From Sneathiellales bacterium (GTDB taxonomy: Bacteria; Pseudomonadota; Alphaproteobacteria; JANQFL01): DNA of 60,764 nucleotides. How positions within the stretch are numbered: position 1 is the first letter of the stretch; each line of letters begins with the position of its first letter. The notes under the pieces are model-generated. The model did no database searches. It saw only the letters and a list, made by a program, of their open reading frames with translations, and was not told where the DNA came from. This document shows, in pieces, positions 9,001 to 18,700 of this stretch. The translations under genes and the position numbers were made by a program. The stretch lies in NCBI GenBank assembly GCA_028277845.1, contig JANQFL010000020.1, positions 1 through 60,764 of the forward strand. The letters run 5' to 3'.

Positions 9001-10403
9001 GGTCGGACACCATCCTGAAGATCTCGGTCGCCGTCTTCGTCGGGGCGTTCTTCCTGTATCTGTTCGGGCCGCTGATCATCATGAGCGTGACCGCCTTCAA
9101 CAGCTCGGCCTTCCCGCGGGTGTCGCCGTTCGAGTGTTTCTCCGTCGAATGGTTCAACGTCCTGGTCAACGACGACAAGCTGATGCTGGGCCTGCGCAAC
9201 AGCCTGTTCATCGGCCTGGGCGTGGTGCTCATCTCGGTGCCGATCGGCCTGGCCGGCGCCCTGATGCTGATGCAGATCAGCCCCCGGGTGCGGTCGTGGT
9301 ACTACACCATCGTTATCTCGCCGATCCTCATCCCCGGCGTGGTGCTGGGCATCTCGACGCTGGTGTTCTGGGACCGGCTCGGCCTGATGTTCAATGCCGA
9401 CTACGACAGCTTTTTCTACAACGGCATCTTCCTTACCATTCTGGGTCAGGCCACGTTCATCTCGGCCTACAGCATGCTGGTCTTCATTTCCCGCCTGCAG
9501 CGCTTCGATTCGGCGCTGGAGGAAGCGGCACTCGACTTGGGCGCCACCCATGTCCAGACCTTCCGCAAGGTGCTGCTGCCGTTCCTGCGGCCCGCCATCG
9601 GTTCCGCGGCCGTGCTGGCGTTTCTGGCATCGTTCGAGAACTACAACACCACGGTCTTCACCATCGTCTCGGAAAGCACGCTGACGACGGTGCTGGCCAG
9701 CAAGGTGCGCTACGGCATCAACCCGTCCATCAGCGCCCTCGCCGTGATCATCGTCGTCATGACCCTGTTCGGCGCCGGCGTCTACGAAATCATGCGCCGG
9801 CGCGAGGAAGCGCAGCGGGCCGCCAGCACGTTGATCGCCAAAGCCGGCGACGCGGCCGCCGTGTTGGGCCGCAAGCGCCGTCCGGTCTACGCCGAACCGG
9901 CCATGATCATTCTGACGCTGGTGTTCGTCGCCGGCCTCGGCACCACGTTCTTCGCCGGCACGGTCGGCGTGGATCAGTGCAAGGTGGCCGTCAAGGAAGA
10001 GAAGCGCCGCCTGGCCGAGGAACGCATCAAGGAACGCAAACTCAAGTCCATGTTCAAGCAGGCCGCGCCCGGCAAGGAAACCGGCAGCAAATCCGGCGGG
10101 GGCACGGGCAAGGTCGAGGCCAAGGGCACCGAAGGCTACAAGAGCATCTTCGCGCCGCAGAACCTGGAAGGCCAGGTCGAGTCCGACGAAAAACCGGCCG
10201 AAGACAAAGGCAAGGTCGACGCCAAGGGCACCGAGGGTTACAAGGGTATTTTCGCGCCGCAGAACCTCGAGGGCCAGGTCGATTCGGAGACCAAGGCGAC
10301 CGAGGAAAAGGACAAGATCGACGCCAAGGGAACCGAAGGCTACAAGAGTATTTTTGATCCGAAAAACCTCGAAAGCCAGTCCGGGACCAACGGCAGTAAC
10401 TAG
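8997..10403 (+). CDS. ABC transporter permease (PotC-like) with repeat-bearing C-terminal extension
   Basis: Second permease of the importer, read from a GTG that overlaps the previous stop (GTGA). Residues 1 to about 265 form a normal PotC-type permease with the EAA motif EEAALDLGATHVQTFRKVLLP. The remaining 200 residues are unusual. A basic linker is followed by an extra membrane helix (about 301-325, AMIILTLVFVAGLGTTFFAG), then a Lys/Glu-rich helical segment. Last come three near-identical 34-residue repeats starting at about 372, 406 and 440, each with the core AKGTEGYKSIF followed by a PQNLEGQV-like end. Normal family members are about 260-280 aa. The side of the membrane and the role of the tail are unknown. 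Confidence 0.9.
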   Translation: MRSDTILKISVAVFVGAFFLYLFGPLIIMSVTAFNSSAFPRVSPFECFSVEWFNVLVNDDKLMLGLRNSLFIGLGVVLISVPIGLAGALMLMQISPRVRSWYYTIVISPILIPGVVLGISTLVFWDRLGLMFNADYDSFFYNGIFLTILGQATFISAYSMLVFISRLQRFDSALEEAALDLGATHVQTFRKVLLPFLRPAIGSAAVLAFLASFENYNTTVFTIVSESTLTTVLASKVRYGINPSISALAVIIVVMTLFGAGVYEIMRRREEAQRAASTLIAKAGDAAAVLGRKRRPVYAEPAMIILTLVFVAGLGTTFFAGTVGVDQCKVAVKEEKRRLAEERIKERKLKSMFKQAAPGKETGSKSGGGTGKVEAKGTEGYKSIFAPQNLEGQVESDEKPAEDKGKVDAKGTEGYKGIFAPQNLEGQVDSETKATEEKDKIDAKGTEGYKSIFDPKNLESQSGTNGSN

Positions 10404-10447
10404 GCCTCCGGCCGCCGCTCCATCGCGTTCACAGGATCAAAGCCACC

Positions 10448-11500
10448 ATGCCCCTCCGCACCACCACCATTGGCGCCTATCCCAAACCCGACTACGTCAC
10501 CGTTCCCGACTGGTTCACCATCGAGGACGGCCCGGACAGCCAGGACCCGACGAAAACCTATCAGGGCGCCGTGGACGCGTTGGGCGATTCGGCCGAGGAG
10601 GTCTTCGCCCGCGGCACCAAGGACGCCATCGCGGACCAGGTCGGCGCCGGTGTGGACATTCCAACGGACGGCGAAATCCGCCGGGAAAACTACATCCACT
10701 ACCATTGCCGCCATTTGAACGGCATCGACTTCGATAACCTGACCGAAAAGGTCCTGCGCGAAGGCGCCTACACCGCCAACCTGCCGACCATTACCGGTCC
10801 CATTTCGGTCAAAGACAATTTCCTGCCCCACGATTACCGGGTCGCCCAGGGCTTCACCGACCGGCCCGTCAAGATCACCCTGCCCGGCCCCATGACCATT
10901 ACCGATACGGTCGCGGACGCCCATTACGACGACCCGAAAGCCCTCGGCGCGGCCCTGGCGGACGCCCTGAACAAGGAAGTCCTCGCCCTGGCCGACGCCG
11001 GCTGCCGGCACATCCAGATCGACGAACCGTTGTTCGCCCGCAAGGTCGACGCAGCCCTGGACTACGGGTTCGACAACCTGGAGCGGGCTTTCCACAACTG
11101 TCCGGATCACGTCACCCGGACCGTACACATGTGCTGCGGCTATCCCGACAAGCTGGACAATCCGGACTATCCCAAGGCACCCAAGGAGTCCTACTTCCGG
11201 CTTGCCGACGCCATCGACAAATCGTCGATTCAGGCCGTGTCGGTCGAAGACGCCCACCGCAACAACGACCTGTCGCTGCTGGAACTGTTCACCCGGACCA
11301 CGGTGATTTTCGGCGTTGTCGCCATTGCCAAGAGCGCCGTCGAGCCCGTCGACGCCATCCGCGACCGGTTGTCGAATGCCCTGGATCACATCGACGCGGA
11401 GCGGCTGATCGCGGCGCCGGATTGCGGACTGGGGCTGCTGGGCCGGGACCGGGCGGTCGCCAAGCTCAAGGCCCTGTGCGAGGCGGCCCATTCGCTTTAG
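10448..11500 (+). CDS. stand-alone MetE-core (cobalamin-independent methionine synthase C-terminal) family methyltransferase
   Basis: A 350-aa protein equivalent to the catalytic C-terminal half of MetE. It starts TTTIGAYPKP and has the TLPGPMTITD block and HIQIDEP motif. The predicted zinc ligands are His227 and Cys229 (VHMCCGY), Glu267 (VSVEDAH) and Cys326 (APDCGLGLL), the H-C-E-C set of this family. MetE proper is about 750 aa; the N-terminal half that helps bind methyl-folate is absent, so the methyl donor may differ. It begins 44 bp after the permease gene and probably belongs to the same transcript, suggesting it uses a methylated compound imported by the transporter. That link is inference. 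Confidence 0.85.
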   Translation: MPLRTTTIGAYPKPDYVTVPDWFTIEDGPDSQDPTKTYQGAVDALGDSAEEVFARGTKDAIADQVGAGVDIPTDGEIRRENYIHYHCRHLNGIDFDNLTEKVLREGAYTANLPTITGPISVKDNFLPHDYRVAQGFTDRPVKITLPGPMTITDTVADAHYDDPKALGAALADALNKEVLALADAGCRHIQIDEPLFARKVDAALDYGFDNLERAFHNCPDHVTRTVHMCCGYPDKLDNPDYPKAPKESYFRLADAIDKSSIQAVSVEDAHRNNDLSLLELFTRTTVIFGVVAIAKSAVEPVDAIRDRLSNALDHIDAERLIAAPDCGLGLLGRDRAVAKLKALCEAAHSL

Positions 11501-11541
11501 TCTGGCCGCGAACGATCGCCAGTGAATCAGGAAAGGCTGTT

Positions 11542-12384
11542 ATGAACGACGCAGACCGCGCCCGCGCCGCCGTGCACGACGAGTGGAAAGACCGGTCGGG
11601 CGCATGGGAAAAGTGGGCCGACAGGCTGTCCCAATTGGCCAAACGCTTCAACATCCCCTTGCTGGATGCCGCCGGCGTTGCCGCGGGCACGGATGTGCTT
11701 GATCTGGCGTCCGGCCTCGGAGAGCCCGCCATTACCGCGGCCGAACGGGTCGGCGCCCACGGTCGCGTGACCGCGACCGACCTGGTCGCCAACATGATCG
11801 ATGCCGCGCGGCGCCGCGCCGAAGCGGCGGGTGTGTCCAACATGGCGTTCGAAGTCTGCGGCATGGAAGATTTGCCGTTTTCGGACCGGTCCTTCGACGC
11901 GGTCACCTGCCGGTTCGGCATCATGTTCGTGCCCGATGTGATGACGGCCTTGCGGGAAGTTTTCCGTGTGCTCCGGCCGGACTGCACGGCGGCGTTTCTG
12001 GTCTGGGGTCCGATCGAGGACAATACGCTCTTCCATGTGCTCGACCGTGTCATCGGAACGGAACTGGGCCACTCCCTTCGCGATCTGGAATTCTCGCCGT
12101 TCCGTTTCGGCGCCGACGGGTCATTGAGCCGGCTGATGGAGCAAGCCGGATGTCCGGATGTCACCGAACGGGAAATGCGGTTTTCGCCCAAGATCGATGC
12201 CGGCACCCCGTTCTGGACGGCCAATTTGGAAATGTCGTTCGGCGACGCCCTGACACCGCTGGCCCCGGCGGAACGGCGCGACCTGGATGCGGTCATTGCC
12301 GAAGCGTTCAGGCCCTTTATCGAGGACGATGTGTACGTTCTGCGGTCCCATGTCCGTCTCGTATCCGGCAACGTAGCCGAATAG
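11542..12384 (+). CDS. class I SAM-dependent methyltransferase (UbiE/COQ5-like)
   Basis: A 280-aa Rossmann-fold methyltransferase. Motif I is VLDLASGLGEP, followed by an acidic ribose-binding position (TATDLVANM), the post-motif EVCGMEDLPFSDRSFDAV, and FRVLRPDCTAAFLVWG. AGGAAAGG precedes the ATG at 11542. It lies 41 bp after the MetE-core gene in the same direction, so a shared one-carbon function is possible, but the acceptor is not evident. Confidence 0.87.
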   Translation: MNDADRARAAVHDEWKDRSGAWEKWADRLSQLAKRFNIPLLDAAGVAAGTDVLDLASGLGEPAITAAERVGAHGRVTATDLVANMIDAARRRAEAAGVSNMAFEVCGMEDLPFSDRSFDAVTCRFGIMFVPDVMTALREVFRVLRPDCTAAFLVWGPIEDNTLFHVLDRVIGTELGHSLRDLEFSPFRFGADGSLSRLMEQAGCPDVTEREMRFSPKIDAGTPFWTANLEMSFGDALTPLAPAERRDLDAVIAEAFRPFIEDDVYVLRSHVRLVSGNVAE

Positions 12385-12412
12385 GCGCGGGTTTCCGCCA
12401 AAAAGCCACCAA

Positions 12413-12427
12413 TTAACCCCACCTTAA
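12413..12427 (+). promoter_or_regulatory. perfect CtrA-type box (TTAA-N7-TTAA)
   Basis: TTAA-CCCCACC-TTAA lies in the gap between the SAM methyltransferase stop and the nitronate monooxygenase start, about 53 bp before the latter. It matches the CtrA recognition rule of two TTAA halves seven bases apart. Binding is inferred. Confidence 0.5.
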
Positions 12428-12479
12428 ACCGCCTTTCCTATCCTATCGGAGTAGACGAGTATTTATTTTCAGCCCCGGG

Positions 12480-13562
12480 ATGGGAGGGGCGGTTTTGAAG
12501 CACGATCACACACTTTCTGCGAGGCAGCCCGATATCGCGTCGGGCACCGGTTCCGCCGTTGCGGATCAAAGGCTTGCGCGTGCCACGGAACGGGGCCGGG
12601 AATTTCTTGGCACCCGTCACGCCGTCATGGGTGGTGCCATGGCGTGGGTGTCGGACCACATCCTGGTCTCCGCCATTTCCAACAACGGCGGCTTCGGTGT
12701 CCTGGCGGGGGCGGCCATGCGGCCGCAGGAACTGCAGCAGGAAATCGACGCCACAAGGGGCATGACCGATCAACCGTTCGGCGTCAACCTGGTCACGCTT
12801 CACCCCAGTTTCGACGATTCGCTGGAAATCTGCCTGAACGAGAAGGTCTCTCATGTCGTGGTCGGCGGCGGCATCCCCAATGCGAAGACCTTGTCCGCCA
12901 TCCAGACGGCCGGCTCCAAGGTCATCTGCTTCGCGCCGTCCCTCGCCCTTGCCAAACGCCTGCTCAAATCCGGCGTCGACGCGCTCATCATCGAAGGATC
13001 CGAAGCCGGCGGCCATATCGGACCCACGGCAACGTCCGTCCTGGCCCAGGAAATACTGCCGCACATTCACGATGTCCCCGTCTTCGTTGCCGGCGGGATC
13101 GGCCGGGGCGAGGCCATCGCCGCCTATCTGCGCATGGGCGCCGCCGGATGCCAGTTGGGCACACGGTTTGCCTGCGCCAAGGAATCGGTTGCCCATGACG
13201 ACTTCAAGCGGGCGCTGATCAGGGCCGCGGCCCGGGACGCGGTTATTTCTCCGAAGCTGGACGGCATGTTCAACGTCATTCCCGTCCGCGCCTTACGCAA
13301 CAAGGCCATGGACGAGTTCCGCACGGTGCAAAGCGAGCTTCTGGCCAAGTTCCGCAATGAGGAGATTTCGCAGACCGAAGCCATCAACGGCATTGAAAGC
13401 TTCTGGAGCGGCCGGCTCCGTCGCGCCGTTTGGAACGGCGACACCGAAAATGGCTCGCTCATGGCGGGCCAGAGCGTCGGCGCGGTCACCGGGGAATGGA
13501 CGGTGTCCGATATTCTTGGGGAACTGATCGATCAGGCACGATCGGCAATGAGGGACTTCTGA
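12480..13562 (+). CDS. nitronate monooxygenase / 2-nitropropane dioxygenase family protein
   Basis: FMN-dependent TIM-barrel enzyme of about 355-360 aa. It shows the family's N-terminal MGGAMAWVSDHILVSAISNNGGFGVLAGAAM and the phosphate-binding stretch GSEAGGHIG, then VPVFVAGGIGRGEAIAAYLRMGAAGCQLGTRF. It would oxidise alkyl nitronates or act as a related flavin oxidoreductase. Starts at ATG 12480 or TTG 12495 are both possible; GGGAGGGG sits six bases before the TTG. It is followed two bases later by a PilZ gene, so the two are co-translated. A CtrA-type box lies upstream. Confidence 0.85.
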   Translation: MGGAVLKHDHTLSARQPDIASGTGSAVADQRLARATERGREFLGTRHAVMGGAMAWVSDHILVSAISNNGGFGVLAGAAMRPQELQQEIDATRGMTDQPFGVNLVTLHPSFDDSLEICLNEKVSHVVVGGGIPNAKTLSAIQTAGSKVICFAPSLALAKRLLKSGVDALIIEGSEAGGHIGPTATSVLAQEILPHIHDVPVFVAGGIGRGEAIAAYLRMGAAGCQLGTRFACAKESVAHDDFKRALIRAAARDAVISPKLDGMFNVIPVRALRNKAMDEFRTVQSELLAKFRNEEISQTEAINGIESFWSGRLRRAVWNGDTENGSLMAGQSVGAVTGEWTVSDILGELIDQARSAMRDF

Positions 13563-13564
13563 CG

Positions 13565-13849
13565 ATGGCGGATGACGCGATGACACGCCCCGACGAACGG
13601 CGGCAGTTCGAGCGCTGGCAGGCCGAGGAACGTGCCCGGCTGACTGTCGGCGACGTCACCGTGGAGGCTAAGATCGAAAACGCATCCGCCGGCGGGCTTG
13701 CCCTTCGTGCGCAGGTTGCCGTTACCGCCGGCGACACCGTTTACGTTGAAATGAAGGGCTTACCGCGATCTGCCATGACGGTCGTGCGCAGCAATGGGGA
13801 TTTCATCGCCCTGCAGTTCCAGGATGGCCCCAATTATCATTTTCGGTAA
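13565..13849 (+). CDS. PilZ domain protein
   Basis: A 94-aa single PilZ domain, the common receptor for cyclic di-GMP. It has the RxxxR motif in RRQFERW (near residue 12) and the second motif as IENASAGGL, with Asn replacing the usual Asp in (D/N)xSxxG. Both cyclic di-GMP contact regions are present, so binding is plausible. It begins two bases after the nitronate monooxygenase stop. In bacteria of this type PilZ proteins often tune motility or polysaccharide output; which applies here is unknown. Confidence 0.85.
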   Translation: MADDAMTRPDERRQFERWQAEERARLTVGDVTVEAKIENASAGGLALRAQVAVTAGDTVYVEMKGLPRSAMTVVRSNGDFIALQFQDGPNYHFR

Positions 13850-14070
13850 TATTTCATATATATAGCCCCCATTCTTCATTTTACATACGAGATAATGCAG
13901 TGGTGCAATTCGCACCTTGAATTATTTATTCAGATTCTATATATATCAATTCGTAATATATCATAACAACAATGTGAATGGATGTGAGGGAAGTCGGCGC
14001 CGGCTGTTTGCCGTGCCTGAATCGCATGTGTCCCTTCATTCAACGTTCGCGGCCAAAGGAACTCGATAGT
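13850..14070. promoter_or_regulatory. AT-rich regulatory gap before PadR gene
   Basis: About 220 bp, far richer in A+T than its surroundings. It holds a GGTGC-AATTC-GCACC inverted repeat (13902-13916) and a runs-of-ATATAT inverted arrangement around 13937-13962. These could be the promoter and operator for the PadR regulator, but neither matches a known PadR site closely. Confidence 0.35.
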
Positions 14071-14610
14071 ATGGATGTACGCACCTTGTGCCTGGGTATT
14101 CTGACCAAGGGTGATGCAACCGGGTACGAAATCAAGAAGGTCATGGAGACCCGGTTCAGTCATTTCTTCGATGCAAGTTACGGCTCGATCTACCCTGCCC
14201 TCAACAAACTGACGGCGGAAGGCCTGATCACGCGGGTGAATACCCCTCAGAGCGGCCGGCCGGACAAGAAAATCTACTCCATCACGGCATCGGGAAGGCT
14301 GTCATTTCTTGATTCGCTGCAGAAGATGCCCGGTGAAGACCGGGTCCGGTCGGAGTTTCTTGCCATCATGGCCTTCGCCGAACTGTTGCCGGCCCGCCAT
14401 TTGTCGAAGGTACTCGATCAGCGTATCGCCACATATGAAGACCATTTGGCCGAACTGTTTGACTGCGAAAACGAACCGATGTCGGAAAGCGAGCGTTTTG
14501 TCTGCGGTTATGGCGCCGCGGTTTACAAGGCCATCATCAATTACGTTCGCGAAAACCGGCACATGGTCGAAGGGGCCGCCTTGCTCTCGGAAACGCGGGC
14601 GGCGGAGTAA
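14071..14610 (+). CDS. PadR family transcriptional regulator
   Basis: A 179-aa winged-helix regulator. The N-terminal PadR domain shows LCLGILTKGDATGYEIKK and the classic SYGSIYPALNKLTAEGLI recognition-helix region, followed by a GRPDKKIYSIT wing. The C-terminal part is a helical dimerisation domain (VirR/Vir-PadR type). The start at 14071 is preferred over 13978 because the domain begins there and AAAGGA lies upstream. It precedes an RND efflux pair in the same direction by 78 bp and most likely represses those genes and itself. Confidence 0.88.
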   Translation: MDVRTLCLGILTKGDATGYEIKKVMETRFSHFFDASYGSIYPALNKLTAEGLITRVNTPQSGRPDKKIYSITASGRLSFLDSLQKMPGEDRVRSEFLAIMAFAELLPARHLSKVLDQRIATYEDHLAELFDCENEPMSESERFVCGYGAAVYKAIINYVRENRHMVEGAALLSETRAAE

Positions 14611-14688
14611 AGAACATTCGGCCTGGAACACGGGCCATAGGCGCCGGTTAGGCCGGCTCCGGGGACATCGAACAGACGGAGAGCAATC

Positions 14689-15786
14689 GTGCTTCGCTCA
14701 GTGTTAATTGCCGTATTCATCGCCCTCGTGGCGGCCGGTTGGATGGCGTCGGGTCAATTTAACCTCAACGCCAACGAGGATTCCAACGCCGTCGCGGTCG
14801 CCAAGATCGAACAGCCGCCCAAGCCCGAAGCCAAAATTCCGGCCGTGCGGGCCCGCGTGCTGCAGGCAACACCTCGGGTCAAGGAAATCATCGCCCGTGG
14901 CCGCACCGAAGCTTCGCGCCGGGTCGATGTCAAAGCCGAAACGCCTGGACGGATCATCTCGATTCGCGCCAAGAAAGGTGCGCGCGTCAAAAAGGGCGAC
15001 GTGCTGGTCCGTATCGAGGCCGGCGACCGCCATGCCCGGCTGAAGGAAGCCAAAGCCCTGGTCAAGCAGCGCCAGATCGAATTCGACGCCGACAAGAAAC
15101 TGCAGAAGAAGGGTTTCCGGGCCGAAACCAAGGTGGCCGGCGCCGAAGCCGCGCTGGATGCCGCCAAGGCGCAGGTCAAGCGCATGAGCGTCGACATCGC
15201 CCGCCTGACGATCCATGCGCCGTTCGACGGCGTTGTCGACCTGCGTCCGGTAGAAATCGGCCATTGGGTCGACACCGGTCATAACGTGGCCACCATCGTC
15301 GACGACGACCCGCTGCTGGTGGTGGCGCAGATCTCCGAACGGGAAGTCGGCTATCTCTCGGTCGGCGATATCGGTGTCGCCAAACTGGTGACCGGCGAAA
15401 CCGTGACCGGCAAGGTGCGCTATATCGCCACCGTCGCCGACGAGAAGACCCGGACATTCCGCGTCGAGTTGGAAATCAACCATCAGGATGAACAACTGCG
15501 GGACGGCGTGACCACGGAAATGCGCATCAAGGTCGGCGAAACCTACGCCCATCTGGTGACTCCGGCCGTGCTGACCCTGAACGACGCCGGTATCGTCGGT
15601 GTCCGCACCGTCAATGACGACGACCGCGTCGTGTTCCGTCCGGTAACCGTCGCCGGTACCGGCAAGCAGGGTGTCTGGCTGACCGGCCTGCCGCCGACAA
15701 TCACGGTCATTACCGTCGGCCAGGAATTCGTCCGTGACGGCGAACAGGTCCGAGTCGTCATCGAGAACAAGGGTCCGACGTCGTGA
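14689..15786 (+). CDS. RND efflux periplasmic adaptor subunit (HlyD/MFP family)
   Basis: A 365-aa membrane-fusion protein reading from GTG (upstream CGGAGAG). It has an N-terminal signal/anchor helix (residues 2-20). The biotinyl-lipoyl-like halves (VDVKAETPGRIISIRAKKGARVKKGDVLVRIE and LTIHAPFDGVVDLR) flank an alpha-hairpin, and a beta-barrel follows. It links the inner-membrane pump encoded next to an outer-membrane channel, for which no gene is present here. It overlaps the pump gene by four bases. Confidence 0.92.
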   Translation: MLRSVLIAVFIALVAAGWMASGQFNLNANEDSNAVAVAKIEQPPKPEAKIPAVRARVLQATPRVKEIIARGRTEASRRVDVKAETPGRIISIRAKKGARVKKGDVLVRIEAGDRHARLKEAKALVKQRQIEFDADKKLQKKGFRAETKVAGAEAALDAAKAQVKRMSVDIARLTIHAPFDGVVDLRPVEIGHWVDTGHNVATIVDDDPLLVVAQISEREVGYLSVGDIGVAKLVTGETVTGKVRYIATVADEKTRTFRVELEINHQDEQLRDGVTTEMRIKVGETYAHLVTPAVLTLNDAGIVGVRTVNDDDRVVFRPVTVAGTGKQGVWLTGLPPTITVITVGQEFVRDGEQVRVVIENKGPTS

Positions 15787-18700
15787 ATGCGATTATCGAC
15801 GCCGCGATCCATCGATCGCGCACGGTCCTCTCCGCGCTGGTGCTCATATTGATCGCCGGCGTGGTTGCGTATGTGACCATTCCCAAGGAATCCGATCCGG
15901 ATATCCAGATTCCCATCATCTATGTCTCCATGTCCCATGACGGCATTTCGCCCGACGACGCCGAACGCATGCTGATCAAACCCATGGAGCAGAAGCTGCG
16001 CACCATCGAAGGCATCAAGGAGATGCGGTCGACGGCCAGCGAAGGCCATGCCTCTGTCCTGCTGGAATTCGAAGCCGGCCATGACATCGACGAAGCCAAG
16101 GACAACGTCCGTGAGAAGGTCGATGAGGCCAAGGGCGACCTGCCCGAAGACACGGACGAACCGACCGTCAACGAAGTCAATGTCGGCCTGTTTCCGGTCC
16201 TTGTCGTCACCCTGGCCGGCAATGTGCCGGAACGGGCGCTACTCAGACTCGCCACCGACTTGAAGGACGACCTCGAAGGACTGGAAGGCGTTCTGTCGGC
16301 CGACATCGGCGGTGACCGTGACGAGGTGGTCGAGATTCTGATCGATCCGGTCAAGCTGGAGAGCTATCAGATTTCCCAGGCCGAGCTGATCACGGCGGTC
16401 ACGCAGAACAACAAACTGGTGGCGGCCGGCGCCCTGGACACCGGCAAGGGCCGCTTCTCGGTCAAGGTCCCGGGTCTGTTCGAATCGCCGAAAGACGTGT
16501 TCGACCTGCCGATCAAGACCTCCGGTGACGGCGTTGTTACCCTCGGCGACATCACCTCCATTCGTCGGACTTACAAGGACCCCGCCTCGTTCGCCCGGCT
16601 CGACGGCAAGCAGGCCGTGGCGCTCGAAATCCGCAAGCGTCTCGGCGAGAACATCATCGAGACCATCGACAATGTGCGTGCATTCGTCGAAGAGGAACGG
16701 CAGGGCTGGCCGGCGAATATCGAGGTTACCTACAGCCAGGACAAGAGCAAGGACATCCGCACCATGCTCACCGACCTGCAGAACAACGTGATCAGCGCCA
16801 TATTGCTGGTCATGATCGTCGTGGTCGCGGCGTTGGGCATGCGCACGGCGGGATTGGTCGGCCTGGCCATCCCCAGTTCGTTTCTGATCGGTATCCTGTA
16901 CCTCTACATATTCGGGCTAACCATCAACATCGTCGTGTTGTTCGCGTTGATTCTGGCCGTCGGCATGTTGGTGGACGGCGCCATCGTCGTGACCGAATAC
17001 GCTGATCGGAAAATGGCGGAAGGCCAAACCAGGAAAGACAGTTACGCCCTGGCCGCCAAACGCATGTCGTGGCCGATCATCGCATCGACGGCCACCACCC
17101 TGGCCGCTTTCATGCCGCTCATTTTTTGGCCCGGCGTGGTCGGCGAGTTCATGAAATACCTGCCGTTGACCCTGATCACCACGTTGACCGGTTCGCTGCT
17201 GATGGCGTTGATCTTCGTGCCCACCCTGGGGTCGCTGGTCGGCAAGCCGGGTGGCGGCAACGAAAAGACTATGAAGGCTCTGGCGGCCGCCGAGCATGGC
17301 GACCTCAACCATCTGCGCGGATTGACCGGTTTCTACGTCAAGTCACTGGGATTTGCGCTGAGGCACCCGTTCAAGATCGTCATGGTCGCCGCCTTTGCGT
17401 TGGTCGGCGTGCAGTACTACTACGCCAAGAACGGCAACGGCGTGGAGTTCTTCCCCGATGTGGAACCGGAAGTGGCCATCGTCATGATCCACGCCCGGGG
17501 CAACCTGTCGGTCTGGGAGAAGGACAATCTGGTCGCCGAGGTCGAGGAAAAGGTTCTGCCATTGAACGACTTCGCCTCGGTGTACACCCGGACGGGCAGT
17601 GCGGCGGAAGGCCAGGAACAATCGGCCGATACCATCGGCACACTGACGCTCGAATTCAAGGACTGGCAGGAACGCCGTCCGGCCAATGTGGTGTTCGAGG
17701 AAATCCGTGCCCTGACCCGGGATATCGCCGGAATTTCCGTCGAGGTCCGCAAGCAGGAAGCCGGCCCGCCGACCGGCAAGCACATCCGCGTTCAGCTTGC
17801 TTCCCGCGATCCATCCCTGCTGGAACCGGAAGTCCAAAAGATCCGCGACTATTTGGATACGGTGGTCGGCCTGGAAGACATCGAGGACAGCCGGCCGATT
17901 CCCGGCATCGAATGGGTCTTGTCCGTCGACCGCGAACAGGCGGGCCGCTTCGGCGCCAGCGTCGTGGCCATCGGCAATGCGGTCAAAATGGTCACCAACG
18001 GCATCAAGGCGGACGAAATGCGCATGCCGGACACCACCAAGGAGGTGGACCTGAACGTCCGGTTCTTTGCCGACGAACGCACCATCAACCAGCTCGATCA
18101 ACTGCGCATCCCGACCGACTTCGGCATGATCCCGATCAGCAACTTCGTGACCCGTTCCGCCAAGCAGAAGGTCGGAAAAATCGACCGGGTCGACGGGAAA
18201 CGGGTCTTCAACGTCGAAGCCAACGTGGATTCCGCCTATCTGGTGGATGACAAGGTCAAGGAAGTCCAGGCCTGGATGAAGACCGCCGATATCGACCCGC
18301 GGGTCGACGTAACGTTCAAGGGCCAGGACGAGGAACAGGCCAAGGCCAGCGCGTTCCTGGTCAAGGCCTTTGGCGTGGCATTGTTCGTGATGGCCATTAT
18401 CCTGGTTACGCAGTTCAACAGCTTCTACCACGCCTTCCTGATCCTGACGGCCGTCATTATGTCGACCATCGGCGTCATGGTCGGACTGCTGGTCACCGGC
18501 CAACCGTTCGGCATCGTCATGACCGGTATCGGCGTCATTGCCTTGGCGGGTATCGTCGTCAACAACAACATCGTGTTGATCGACACATTCGCCAGGCTGA
18601 AGGAGCAGGGGTATCCGCCCATAGAAGCCATATTGCGCACCGGAGCACAGCGTCTGCGGCCCGTCATGTTGACCACCATTACGACCATTTGCGGCCTGTT

